This document shows positions 6,933 through 15,441 of a stretch of DNA of 64,000 bases, piece after piece. The translations under genes were made by a program, and so were the position numbers. Every line of letters begins with the position of its first letter. Position 1 is the first letter of the stretch. The notes under the pieces were generated by a model that searched no databases, was not told where the DNA came from, and saw only the letters and a list, made by a program, of their open reading frames with translations. The DNA lies in contig OZ241919.1 in assembly GCA_965203835.1 (NCBI GenBank), positions 124,001 through 188,000 of the forward strand, written 5' to 3'. The DNA comes from CBDCFV01 sp965203835 (lineage in GTDB: Bacteria > Chloroflexota > Dehalococcoidia > Lucifugimonadales > UBA3495).

Positions 6933-7943
6933 ATGTCTTTGCGTGTCATCCTGCCCAGCGACGGAGACCTTCACCAGCCAACGCTGGATTTCATGCGGGC
7001 CTGCGGCCTCTCCGTGCGCCGCCCCAGCGCCCGGCGTTACACCGGCGACATTCCGGCAGTCCCGGGCGTGGACGTGCTCTTCCAGCGTACTGCCGACATT
7101 ACCCAGAAAGTAGAAGAGGGAAGCGCCGAGTTGGGTGTCACCGGCTTGGACCGCTATCTGGAGTACCGGCACGACAACAACGGCGTCGCCGCCCTGATTG
7201 AAGACCTCAGGTACGGTCGCTGCGAATTCGTTCTGGCAGTGCCCAACTCTTGGGTGGACGTCACGTCCATGGCCGACTTGGCCGACTTGGCGCTGGAGTT
7301 CCGGCAGCAGGGCAAGCAACTCCGCATTGCCACAAAGTACCCGGTGCTGTTGCGCAATTACCTTTTCGAGCGGGGGATCAACTATTTCACTTTCGTCGCC
7401 GCCAGTGGAACTCTCGAAGCCGCCCCGGCCGCTGGATATGCGGACCTGATCGCCGACCTCACCGCCACCGGAACGACTTTGCGGGAAAACCGGCTCAAGA
7501 CTTTGGAAGAGGGGACCGTGCTGGTGTCTCAGGCATGCCTCATAGGCAATACCAACCTCCTGCGCCAGTCAAGCAAGAACCTCGAACTGGCCCGCTCGCT
7601 GATGGAGGTTATGGAAGCCCATCTCCGGGCCGAACCCTTCTACCGCATCACCGCCAACGTCAAGGGTGGTTCTGCCGAAGAGGTCAGTGGCACCGTGTTG
7701 GCCCGGCCCGAACTGGCCGGTCTTCGCGGCCCCACCGTCGGCCGGGTCTACAACGTGGAGGAAGAGGACTGGTACGGGGTAAGCCTGCTGATAAAAAAGT
7801 CGCAACTCTTGGAAGCCGTCGACCACCTCCGAAAATGTGGGGCCGTGGACATCGCCGCATCTCAAGTAGACTACCTCTTTGACCAGCATTCCTACGCATA
7901 TCGCCAATTATTCGACAAGACGCACGCCGAAGGGGTAATCTAG
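6933..7943 (+). CDS. hisG: ATP phosphoribosyltransferase, long form
   Basis: The enzyme catalyses the first step of histidine biosynthesis, joining ATP and PRPP. The 336 residues hold the periplasmic-binding-protein-like catalytic core, with ELGVTGLDRYLEY, LRIATKYPVLLRNYL and the PRPP-loop-like AASGTLEAAPAAGYADLIADL. A C-terminal ferredoxin-like regulatory domain follows (about residues 250-325: GLRGPTVGRVYN...WYGVSLLIKKSQL), which defines the long HisG form that binds histidine and normally needs no HisZ. The ATG at 6933 lies 7 bp after the upstream stop and is preferred over an earlier start because the fold begins there. Finding a long HisG beside a HisZ-like gene is unusual. Confidence 0.92.
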   Translation: MSLRVILPSDGDLHQPTLDFMRACGLSVRRPSARRYTGDIPAVPGVDVLFQRTADITQKVEEGSAELGVTGLDRYLEYRHDNNGVAALIEDLRYGRCEFVLAVPNSWVDVTSMADLADLALEFRQQGKQLRIATKYPVLLRNYLFERGINYFTFVAASGTLEAAPAAGYADLIADLTATGTTLRENRLKTLEEGTVLVSQACLIGNTNLLRQSSKNLELARSLMEVMEAHLRAEPFYRITANVKGGSAEEVSGTVLARPELAGLRGPTVGRVYNVEEEDWYGVSLLIKKSQLLEAVDHLRKCGAVDIAASQVDYLFDQHSYAYRQLFDKTHAEGVI

Positions 7944-7947
7944 GGGC

Positions 7948-8706
7948 ATGCCTAACTTGCCGATGCACGTGTTCCTGGCCAACCAGGCCGCCGAGCGATT
8001 GGACTTGGGGAATGTCTACGACCATGTGGGTAGCTTCTTCCTCGGCTCCACCAGTCCCGATATACGGGCTATGACCCGCTGGCCTCGCGAGAACACCCAC
8101 TTCGCCCCCTTGTCTGTCGAGGCGGTGGGCACCGGCGCCCGCACCATGCTCGAACGCCACCCCGAACTGACCGACCACCCGAATATCACGCCCGCCACCC
8201 AAGCATTCATCCTCGGCTACATCAGCCACCTGGTGGCCGACGAAGTATGGATAACCACCATGTACCGCGCCTACTTCGCCGAAGAGACCCGTGTCGCCGG
8301 AGACCAGGTTGAAGCCCACATATGGGACCGGGCATTACAGTTGGAAATGGACCGCAGGGCCTTCCCTGCCATGAACGGATTTCAACAAGCCGCGGAGGAC
8401 ATCATCTGCTCCGACCGGTTGCTCGGAGTGCCCTTCTTGGAGGGGGACGTACTCAATGAGTGGCGTGAGTGGGTGCACCGGTTCATGGGATGGGAGTTCA
8501 GTTGGGAACGGCTGAAACGGGCCCTCAACCGCATGTACCGGGACAACGACGACGTTCAGCAGTCCGTTGATCGCTTTCTGGAAGCCATGCCTTATAGCTT
8601 GGAACGCATTTATGAGAAGGTCCCCGAGGAACTGCTGGATACCTACCAACAGAGGGTCTTGGAAGAGACCGTCTTCCATGCAAGGGAGTATTTGAGTGGA
8701 GCTTAA
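7948..8706 (+). CDS. Zinc-dependent phospholipase C-like protein inside the his operon
   Basis: This 252-residue protein begins MPNLPMHVFLANQAAERL and carries GSTSPDIRAMTRWPRENTHF and FILGYISHLVADEVW. The spaced His and Asp residues match the prokaryotic zinc-dependent phospholipase C-like family (PF00882 type), in which they bind metal. There is no signal peptide, so it probably acts in the cytoplasm on an unknown phosphoester. It starts 4 bp after hisG and overlaps hisD by 11 bp, so it is an integral member of the histidine operon. No histidine-pathway step is known for this family. The fold assignment is fairly good and the function unknown. Confidence 0.7.
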   Translation: MPNLPMHVFLANQAAERLDLGNVYDHVGSFFLGSTSPDIRAMTRWPRENTHFAPLSVEAVGTGARTMLERHPELTDHPNITPATQAFILGYISHLVADEVWITTMYRAYFAEETRVAGDQVEAHIWDRALQLEMDRRAFPAMNGFQQAAEDIICSDRLLGVPFLEGDVLNEWREWVHRFMGWEFSWERLKRALNRMYRDNDDVQQSVDRFLEAMPYSLERIYEKVPEELLDTYQQRVLEETVFHAREYLSGA

Positions 8707-10039
8707 GCTGATTCGAGGCATAAGCGGGGCGCAGGACCTGTTGACCCGCCTTGACCCCTTGGACTTTACCGGGCTGCCGGAGACGGTCCTGTCCCGCACC
8801 CGCGAAATTTTCGGCGACTCGGTGACGCCGGAAGCGTCTGTCATAAAGATGCTTCATGACGTTCGTGACCAAGGCGACCAAGCGGTCCGCCACTATGCCA
8901 AGTTGCTGGACGGAGTGGAATTGGACGACCTGCGGGTCAGCACGCAGCAAATGGAGCAGGCCCGGGCATCTATTTCTGAAGAATTGCGCCATTCCCTTGA
9001 GTTGGCCGCCCAGCGCGTCCGGGAGTTCCACGAAGCTGTGACTCCCAAGGACTGGTTAGACATGGCCCAAGGCTTGGGAGAGTTGGTTCGGCCCTTGGAC
9101 CGCGTCGGCCTTTATGCTCCCGGCGGTACTGCCTCCTATCCGTCAACCGTCCTGATGACAGCCATTCCCGCCAGGGTTGCAGGAGTGGGCGAAATAGTGC
9201 TGTCAACGCCCCGCAGGGGGTCGGAGCCGCTCAACCCCTCCGTGCTGGTGGCGGCCGAGATTGCCGGTGTGGACGCCATTTATCAAGTGGGTGGCGTTCC
9301 CGCGATCGGAGCAATGGCCTACGGCACCGAGTCCATCCCTAAAGTGGACAAGATTTGCGGCCCGGGGAATCTCTTTGTGGGCCTGGCCAAGTCCTTGGTG
9401 CAAGGGCAGGTGGGCATTGATGGGATATTCGGCCCTACCGAGACCATCGTCGTCGCCGACGAGACAGCCAGTCCCGCCTTCTGCGCCACTGACCTGGTCG
9501 CACAAGCGGAACACGATCCCATGGCCACCGCTATTCTGGTCACCAACTCTGAGAAATTGGTTGACCGGGTACAGTCGGAGTTGGACAAAATCCTGGACTC
9601 TCAGCCCCGTGGTGACTTGGCCCGCAGCGCCCTGGAGCGCCGTGGGCGCGTCGTATTGGTCGATTCTCTGGACGAAGCGGTGGAGTTGGTCAATCGCGTG
9701 GCCCCGGAGCACCTGTGCCTGATGGTCTCCAACCCTTGGGACTGGGCCGACAAAGTCAAGCACGCCGGCGGGTTGTTCCTGGGAGAGTTCTCGCCGGAGG
9801 TAATGGGAGACTACATCGCCGGTCCCAGCCACGTGATGCCGACCGGCGGCACCGCCCGCTTCAGTTCCGCCTTGAGCGTCCATCAATTCCAGCGGCGGAT
9901 GCCTGTGGTTGGGTTGACTCCCGCCGACTTCCAGAAGCTCGGACCTTCCGCCGTTCAGATAGCCCACGCCGAGGGGCTGTCGGCCCACGCCAGCGCCATC
10001 CAGATACGGCTGGAACACCTTAACGCCCGCGCCCGGTAA
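8696..10039 (+). CDS. hisD: Histidinol dehydrogenase
   Basis: The 447-residue enzyme oxidises L-histidinol to L-histidine in two NAD-dependent steps. Family signatures are present: YAPGGTASYPSTVLMTAIPA, the IDGIFGPTET region, the zinc ligand segment AQAEHDPMA and the catalytic Glu-His pair in VAPEHLCLM. The start is GTG at 8696, overlapping the phospholipase-like gene by 11 bp, which suggests translational coupling. About 35 residues precede the usual first helix, but the length is within the family range. Confidence 0.96.
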   Translation: MELKLIRGISGAQDLLTRLDPLDFTGLPETVLSRTREIFGDSVTPEASVIKMLHDVRDQGDQAVRHYAKLLDGVELDDLRVSTQQMEQARASISEELRHSLELAAQRVREFHEAVTPKDWLDMAQGLGELVRPLDRVGLYAPGGTASYPSTVLMTAIPARVAGVGEIVLSTPRRGSEPLNPSVLVAAEIAGVDAIYQVGGVPAIGAMAYGTESIPKVDKICGPGNLFVGLAKSLVQGQVGIDGIFGPTETIVVADETASPAFCATDLVAQAEHDPMATAILVTNSEKLVDRVQSELDKILDSQPRGDLARSALERRGRVVLVDSLDEAVELVNRVAPEHLCLMVSNPWDWADKVKHAGGLFLGEFSPEVMGDYIAGPSHVMPTGGTARFSSALSVHQFQRRMPVVGLTPADFQKLGPSAVQIAHAEGLSAHASAIQIRLEHLNARAR

Positions 10040-10077
10040 TGCCAAATAATATTGGGCCGGTCAGCTGAGTTGGTGTC

Positions 10078-11172
10078 ATGAATAAACCGAAAGACGTCAA
10101 AGACTTGATGGTAGGCCACATCCAGGGCCTGAAACCCTACCAGGGCGTAGACCCCATGGAGGTCATCGCCGCCCGTGCGGGCGTTCCGCCGGAAAAAGTC
10201 ATCCGGCTGAACGGCAACGAAAATCCCTACGGCCCGTCGCCCAAGGTCATGGAGGCGCTGGGCGAGTTTCAGAATTACAACCACTATCCCGACCCTGAGC
10301 AACGCCGGCTGCGGGAAGTCCTCTCCGAATATCTCAAGGTGCCATCTTCCCACATCGTGGCTGGCAACGGCTCCGACGAACTGATCGACCTGTTGATGCG
10401 CATGTTCGTTGGCCCCGGAGAGAATATCATCATCCCGGCCCCCACCTTCGGCATGTATGCCATCGCCGCCGGTATCTGCGGCGGTGAGACCATCTCCGTA
10501 GACAGGGATGACGACTTTGAAATAGACGTTGAGGCCGTCGCCTTGGCGGCGACTCCCAAAAGCAAGGCGGTGTTCTTCGCCTCGCCGAACAACCCCACCG
10601 GCAACATCGCCACCGAAGCCCAGATTCGGGGCTTGCTGGAGACCGGCCTCCTGGTGGTGGTGGACGAGACCTACTACGAGTTCTGCGGCCATACGGTAAT
10701 GCCCTTGGTGGAAGAATACTCCAACCTCGTAGTGCTGCGCAGTTTCAGCAAGTGGGCCGGCGTGGCCGGCTTGCGGATAGGCTTGGGCGTGATGCAACCC
10801 CAACTCGCCGAAACCATGATGGCCGTCAAACCCCCTTACAACGTCAACCAAGCCGCCGAGGTCGCCCTGATTGCGTCCTTGGAAGACCGGGAGTTGTTGT
10901 TGGAACGGGTCAGGGCGTTATCCGAGGAACGCGACCGTATGCTGGCCCTGCTGAGCGAGGTGCCGAACATCAAGGTCTGGCCCTCTCAAGCTAACTTCAT
11001 CCTCATTCGCGTTCCCGAGGGGCGGGCGGAAGAAATATTCGAAGGGATGTGCAGCCGTGGCATCTTCCTGCGCTACTTCAGCACACCCCAACTCAAAGAC
11101 TGCATCCGCACCAGCGTGGGCATGCCCCACGAGACCGATGCCGTCGTCTCCGCCTTGGTCGACTTGGTTTAA
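10078..11172 (+). CDS. hisC: Histidinol-phosphate aminotransferase
   Basis: This 364-residue fold type I PLP enzyme converts imidazole-acetol phosphate to histidinol phosphate. It has RLNGNENPYGPSPKVMEAL at the N-terminus, the ASPNNPTGN motif, DETYYEF, and the PLP lysine in SFSKWAGVAGLRIG. It lies 38 bp after hisD, in the same operon. Confidence 0.95.
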   Translation: MNKPKDVKDLMVGHIQGLKPYQGVDPMEVIAARAGVPPEKVIRLNGNENPYGPSPKVMEALGEFQNYNHYPDPEQRRLREVLSEYLKVPSSHIVAGNGSDELIDLLMRMFVGPGENIIIPAPTFGMYAIAAGICGGETISVDRDDDFEIDVEAVALAATPKSKAVFFASPNNPTGNIATEAQIRGLLETGLLVVVDETYYEFCGHTVMPLVEEYSNLVVLRSFSKWAGVAGLRIGLGVMQPQLAETMMAVKPPYNVNQAAEVALIASLEDRELLLERVRALSEERDRMLALLSEVPNIKVWPSQANFILIRVPEGRAEEIFEGMCSRGIFLRYFSTPQLKDCIRTSVGMPHETDAVVSALVDLV

Positions 11173-11222
11173 GGTCCATAGAATTGACTAATCAAATCAC
11201 TCCCACTGACCAGATCGCGCCG

Positions 11223-11822
11223 ATGGAGCCTCGGGTAGCGTCCTTGGAACGCCGGACCGGCGAGACCAACATCGCCGTGACCTTTTGCTTGGACGGCCAA
11301 GGCAAGTACGACGTGGACACGGGCAACGGCTTCCTGGACCACATGGTCAGTCAACTGGCGAGGCACGGTCTGTTTGACATAACGCTGCGCGCCCAGGGAG
11401 ACGTCCACGTCGGCTGGCACCATCTGGTGGAAGACGTTGGCATCATGCTGGGGAGGACCTTCCGTCAAGCCTTGGGCGATGCCCGGGGAATCCGGCGAAT
11501 GGGTCATGCCCTGGTGCCTCTGGACGAGACGCTGGCCATGGTGGCCTTGGATTGCAGCGGGAGAAGCTATGTTGTAGTCGACACCGGCCTGAACGAAGTG
11601 ATGGTCGAAACCCTGTCCGGCGACCTCATCGGTCACCTTCTGGAGTCCTTCGCCATCGAAGGCCAGATCAACCTCCATGCCAAAATCCTCGCCGGCGTCA
11701 GCCCCCACCACAAGGCGGAGGCACTGTTCAAAGCCTTGGCCCGCGCCCTCCGGGACGCCGTGGAGCTTGACCCCCGCGCCTTGCAAAACATCCCCAGCAC
11801 CAAGGGCACCCTCAGCGGCTAG
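11223..11822 (+). CDS. hisB: Imidazoleglycerol-phosphate dehydratase
   Basis: The 199-residue dehydratase acts at the imidazoleglycerol phosphate step of histidine synthesis. Manganese-binding motifs are visible as HHLVEDVGI and, near the end, SPHHKAEALFKALARAL. The ATG at 11223 gives the usual family length of about 195-200 aa. A TTG at 11184, just after the hisC stop, would add 13 residues and cannot be excluded. This is the last his gene in the window; hisH, hisA, hisF and hisI are not seen here. The stop lies 3 bp from the end of a convergent crotonase gene. Confidence 0.94.
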   Translation: MEPRVASLERRTGETNIAVTFCLDGQGKYDVDTGNGFLDHMVSQLARHGLFDITLRAQGDVHVGWHHLVEDVGIMLGRTFRQALGDARGIRRMGHALVPLDETLAMVALDCSGRSYVVVDTGLNEVMVETLSGDLIGHLLESFAIEGQINLHAKILAGVSPHHKAEALFKALARALRDAVELDPRALQNIPSTKGTLSG

Positions 11823-11825
11823 ATC

Positions 11826-12602
11826 CTAAAGCGCCCTCCCCCTCCGTGCAATAAACTCTGGGAAAGCCTGCTCCACGCCGTAACCCCTCACCACGTTGGT
11901 GGTGTAGTCCCGCTCGTTCTCCCACATCTGCCGCATGTCGGCAGCCTTATCCTGGAGCAGTATCTGCTTGATGCCAATGACCGACTCGGGCCGGTGGCCC
12001 GCGATCGTGGCCGCGATCTCCATGGTCTTGGCCCGCAACTCCGATGACGGAACAAGGTGGTTCAATAGCCCTACCCGATAGGCTTCCTCCGCCTCGACCA
12101 CGCGGCCTGTAAACAGGAACTCCTTGGCGGTGGGCCAACCCACTTGATTGGTCAACGTCCAGGTACTGTTGATGCGGCCGTAGGCTACCGCCAGGAACCG
12201 GAACTTGGTGTTTTCGCACCCCACCCGCATGTCCAGGCACGACGCCAATACCGCTCCGCCTCCATAGGCCAACCCGTTCATCATACCAATCACCGGCTTT
12301 GGGGAGGCCGCGATATCGTACATTTGCTGGCTGTAGCGGGCCGAATTGATCTCCCGTTGTTCCTCTGTAAGCTCCACCGCGTCTACCCGCTGTTCGTGGA
12401 TGTCGCCGCCCGCGGAAAAGGCCCGCTCCCCGGTCCCGGTTATGACGATGCAGCCTACACCGTCACTAGCGTTGGCTTCCGCCACCGCGTGATGCAACTC
12501 ATCGTTCAGCTTGTGGTTCATCGCGTTCAGGACCTCCGGGCGGTTCATGGTGATAACCGCCACCAGGTCCTCTATCTCTACCAGAATATGCTCATACTCC
12601 AT
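11826..12602 (-). CDS. Enoyl-CoA hydratase/isomerase family protein (crotonase fold)
   Basis: The 258 residues have crotonase features: VITMNRPEVLNAMN, the oxyanion-hole segment FSAGGDIHE, and GLAYGGGAVLASCLDMRVG. The segment that normally carries the two catalytic Glu residues is altered and shortened (FLAVAYGRINSTWTLTNQVG), so it may not be a simple hydratase and could act on another CoA thioester. It is transcribed divergently from the ThDP enzyme gene, and a good promoter lies at 12689-12717. It is convergent with hisB. Confidence 0.88.
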   Translation of the reverse strand: MEYEHILVEIEDLVAVITMNRPEVLNAMNHKLNDELHHAVAEANASDGVGCIVITGTGERAFSAGGDIHEQRVDAVELTEEQREINSARYSQQMYDIAASPKPVIGMMNGLAYGGGAVLASCLDMRVGCENTKFRFLAVAYGRINSTWTLTNQVGWPTAKEFLFTGRVVEAEEAYRVGLLNHLVPSSELRAKTMEIAATIAGHRPESVIGIKQILLQDKAADMRQMWENERDYTTNVVRGYGVEQAFPEFIARRGRAL

Positions 12603-12688
12603 GCGAATCAGCCCTCCACCGGCAAACGTCCGGCAACCAGCCAGACCCGATTAACATTGTGAACAGTGCATTGATTGCCTGACAAACG

Positions 12689-12717
12689 ATTGTAGGTAGG
12701 TGCCGCTGGAACGTCAA
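12689..12717 (-). promoter_or_regulatory. Sigma-70-type promoter for the crotonase gene
   Basis: Read on the minus strand: TTGACG (12717-12712), a 17-bp spacer, then TACAAT (12694-12689). The leader to the start at 12602 is about 80 nt. Confidence 0.65.
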
Positions 12718-12816
12718 TTTTCAAGCCAAGGCCGCGACACAACATGCGGTTACTGTTCAATCCCGGCGCCGCCAGTATGTTAAACTGCAACCTGACTTTT
12801 CTAGGAGGTGCCGTAA

Positions 12817-14511
12817 GTGCCCGACCATACGAAAGCCGGCGAAGCCGTCATCGAGTTGCTCCGACAGGAGGGTGTTTCCCACATTTTCGGGATAGTCGGC
12901 TCCTCCTTCCTCGACATACTTGATCCGCTCTACGACCGGGACGACGTAAGCTTCATCGGCGTCCGTCACGAGCAGGGAGCGGCGTTGATGGCCGACGGCT
13001 TCAGCCGCATATCGGGCGCGCCCAGCGTCTGCCTCGCCACCAACGGCCCCGGCGTCTTGAACCTCACCTATGGCATCGGCTCGGCCTATGTGGCCCACTC
13101 CCCGGTGGTGGTATTGGCGCCCTCGGCATCCAGGGAGCACCAGTACCGCGACTCCACTCAGGAATTCGACCAAGTCGCGCTTTTCAAACCCATCACCAAG
13201 GCCGCCTTCCCCATAAACAAGATCGAACGGCTCCCCGACGCCCTGAGACACGCCTTCCGTGTCGCCACTTCCGGCAAGATGGGGCCGGTATTGCTGGACA
13301 TCCCCAGGGACCTGCTACCCGGCGGCGAGGTGGAACTTGACCTGCTGCCCCCGGAGACTTACCGCTCCGGTCAGACCCGAAACCGGGGCGACCGGGACCT
13401 TATAGATAAAGCCGTCACCCAACTGCTGGCGGCGGAGCGTCCCGTCATCGTGGCCGGCGGCGGCGTCCAGTGGAGCAACGCCGCCGATGAAGTGGGCGAA
13501 GTCGCCCGGTTGGTTGGCGCAGCCATCGTTACTTCCTACGGCCGGGCCGACGCCGTTCCCAGCAACCATCCCCACTTCCTGGGCCACTTAGGACGGCTGG
13601 GGTCGGTGGAAGGGATTGAAGCCATCCGCCAAGCCGACGTTATACTTGCTGTGGGGACCCGGTTGGGCCAGTCCACCACTTTCTACGACAACCGCTTCAT
13701 TCCCGCCGACGCACGGATCATCCAGATCGAGGTAGACCCGGAGGAGTTGGGGCGCAACTATCCGTTGGCCGTGGGCATCGAGGGAGACGTCAAGGCGGTC
13801 ATGCAGGGGTTACTCGAGCAACTCCGCCAGGTCGAGCCCCGGCCCAACCAGCAGTGGGTCAGTGAAATCGAAGACTGGCGGGCCCGCCGTGCCCAGCGGT
13901 TGGAGGATGAGGGCAGGCTGAGCGACCTGCCAATGAAACCTCAGAGGGTCTACGCCGAACTGCGGCGAGTGATGCCTGAAGACGCCATCATCGCCCTGGA
14001 CGCCGGCCTGGCCCCCAACTTCGGCCAGGACCGCTTGGACTTCTACCATCCCCACAGCCTTATGACGTCCCTTGACCTTGGAGGACTGGGCTTCAGCTTC
14101 CCGGCTTCCCTTGGGGCCAAGTTCGCCGCCCCGGATAGGCCCGTGGTCAACTTCAACGGCGACGGCGGCTTCCTGTTCAACGCCCAGGAATTCGAGACCG
14201 CAGTCCGCTACGGCCTCAAGGTAGTCACGGTGATAATGAACAACAACTGTTGGGGATCGGAGAAAGCCTACCAGCGTTACGCCTTCAACGAGCGTTACGT
14301 GGGCGCCGACACCAGCAACCCGCGTTTCGACGCCTACGCCGAGCTTTTCGGCGGCAAGGGCTTCTACGTGGAGCGCCCCGAGGACATCGGCGACGCCTTC
14401 CTCGAAGCGCTCAATGTCGATGGCCCAAGCATCATCGAAATTCCCACCGACCCCGACGAGATGCCCCGCCCCGCCAGGCTGTCTGACGTGCAGGCCAACC
14501 CAGGCCGTTAA
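12817..14511 (+). CDS. Thiamine-diphosphate-dependent enzyme, acetolactate synthase/sulfoacetaldehyde acetyltransferase-like
   Basis: This 564-residue ThDP enzyme has the three-domain layout of the acetolactate synthase superfamily: an N-terminal PYR domain with catalytic Glu (VRHEQGAALMADGFSR), a central domain, and a C-terminal PP domain with the NGDGGFLFNAQEFETAVRYG and NNNCWG cofactor motif. The stretch after the motif (WGSEKAYQ) recalls sulfoacetaldehyde acetyltransferase more than oxalyl-CoA decarboxylase, but the substrate cannot be fixed from sequence alone. The start is GTG at 12817, preceded by AGGAGGT at 12803-12809. A -10-like TAAACT with an upstream TG lies near 12780. Confidence 0.85.
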   Translation: MPDHTKAGEAVIELLRQEGVSHIFGIVGSSFLDILDPLYDRDDVSFIGVRHEQGAALMADGFSRISGAPSVCLATNGPGVLNLTYGIGSAYVAHSPVVVLAPSASREHQYRDSTQEFDQVALFKPITKAAFPINKIERLPDALRHAFRVATSGKMGPVLLDIPRDLLPGGEVELDLLPPETYRSGQTRNRGDRDLIDKAVTQLLAAERPVIVAGGGVQWSNAADEVGEVARLVGAAIVTSYGRADAVPSNHPHFLGHLGRLGSVEGIEAIRQADVILAVGTRLGQSTTFYDNRFIPADARIIQIEVDPEELGRNYPLAVGIEGDVKAVMQGLLEQLRQVEPRPNQQWVSEIEDWRARRAQRLEDEGRLSDLPMKPQRVYAELRRVMPEDAIIALDAGLAPNFGQDRLDFYHPHSLMTSLDLGGLGFSFPASLGAKFAAPDRPVVNFNGDGGFLFNAQEFETAVRYGLKVVTVIMNNNCWGSEKAYQRYAFNERYVGADTSNPRFDAYAELFGGKGFYVERPEDIGDAFLEALNVDGPSIIEIPTDPDEMPRPARLSDVQANPGR

Positions 14512-14550
14512 TTTCTCAAAAACTATCCGAACTTGCCGCACCACCCAACC

Positions 14551-14603
14551 CGTCATTCCCGCGAAGGAACGTCACCCCCGCGCAGGCGGGGGCGGGAATC
14601 CAT
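14551..14603 (+). repeat. Dispersed palindromic repeat, long form
   Basis: A left arm CGTCATTCCCGCGAAGGAAC and a right arm ending GGCGGGGGCGGGAATCCA flank a GTCACCCCC spacer. An almost identical long copy lies at 15821-15873, so the selenoprotein/DUF971 gene pair is bracketed by two copies in the same orientation. Confidence 0.85.
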
Positions 14604-14628
14604 ACCCACCAGTATTAGGGAGGACCAC

Positions 14629-15393
14629 TTGACCAGCCAATTGACCATCGGAGTGATCGGCGACTTCAACCCTGAGTTGGAGTCCCATCACGCCACCAAC
14701 AATGCACTTCGGCACTCCGCCCAAAGCATCGGCGCGTCCATAGACGTAAAGTGGCTGCCCACGGCGTCCTTTGTAGACTTGGGCTGTGCGCTGGCAGCGC
14801 ATGGAGCAGACGGCCTGTTGGCCTCGCCCGGCGGCCCCTATCAGAGTCAACGAGGTGTTCAGGAAGCTATCCGCTTTGCGAGGGAGCGCGGGATACCTTT
14901 CTTGGGCACTTGAAACGGCTTCCAACATGCTCTGTTAGAGTATGCAAGGAACGTTGCGGGATTGGAGGCGACGGCCCACGGAGAGGATGATCCGGAGCAG
15001 TCGGTGGCGTTAATCGCCCCGGTCTCATGCCCGGTGCCGGACAGGGCTCCGGGGACTCGTGCCCTGACCGGCTTTCTGAAGATTCACATCGATCCCGGCG
15101 CCTTGGCCCATCGTGTATACAATGCTCCGGTGGTGGAAGAAAGTTACTCCTGCAACTTCGAACTGAACCCCTTGTACGAGTCTTCGATCACCATCCATGG
15201 TCTGGCGGTCTCGGGCCGGGGTGACAACGGAGAGGCCCGTATCCTGGAGTTGACCGGCCACCCATTCTTCTTTGCCACCCTGTTCCGCCCGCAGCTAGCC
15301 TCGACCGAGGAACGGCCTCACCCATTGTTGACCGCTTATTTGAACGCGGCGTTGAAAGCGAAAAAAGCCAACGCGACAGTTGGCCAGGTTTAA
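14629..15393 (+). CDS. Selenoprotein: CTP synthase C-terminal region-related protein with in-frame UGA (Sec95)
   Basis: Two open stretches (14629-14910 and 14914-15393) lie in the same frame, separated by a single TGA at 14911-14913. Reading it as selenocysteine gives a 254-residue protein in which GIPFLGT-U-NGFQHALLEYA matches the class I glutamine amidotransferase nucleophile elbow, with Sec in place of Cys. The rest (CNFELNPLYES, then ELTGHPFFFATLFRPQL) fits the known but uncharacterised family named CTP synthase C-terminal region-related (seleno)protein. The His-Pro-Glu triad of true amidotransferases is absent (RPQ), so normal glutaminase activity is unlikely. TTG at 14629 is chosen for GGGAGG at 14618-14623. 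A strong SECIS-like hairpin follows the UGA. Splitting it into two genes or a pseudogene would be an annotation error. Confidence 0.88.
14914..14955 (+). promoter_or_regulatory. Bacterial SECIS element directly after the UGA
   Basis: The stem is built from AACG/CGTT (14914-14917 with 14952-14955), TTCC/GGAA (14920-14923 with 14948-14951) and CATGCTCT/AGAGTATG (14926-14933 with 14937-14944, one G-U pair). The apical loop is GUU. It has a 2-nt bulge and one small internal loop. The loop begins 21 nt after the UGA and has a G in its first position. Both agree with known bacterial SECIS rules for SelB binding. Confidence 0.82.
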
Positions 15394-15441
15394 GCGATAA
15401 CGGTGCCCAAGATTACCGGCACGGAATAAGGTTAAAATTCA

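Noticed and set aside
12817..14511. Oxalyl-CoA decarboxylase as identity of the ThDP enzyme
   Set aside because: Length fits, but the segment after the ThDP motif (NNNCWGSEKAYQ) is unlike oxalyl-CoA decarboxylase, so only the broad superfamily was named.
14533..14628. Longer N-terminus for the selenoprotein gene, starting inside the palindromic repeat
   Set aside because: The added residues are translated repeat sequence rich in Arg and Pro and do not match the family; the TTG at 14629 has a good ribosome-binding site.
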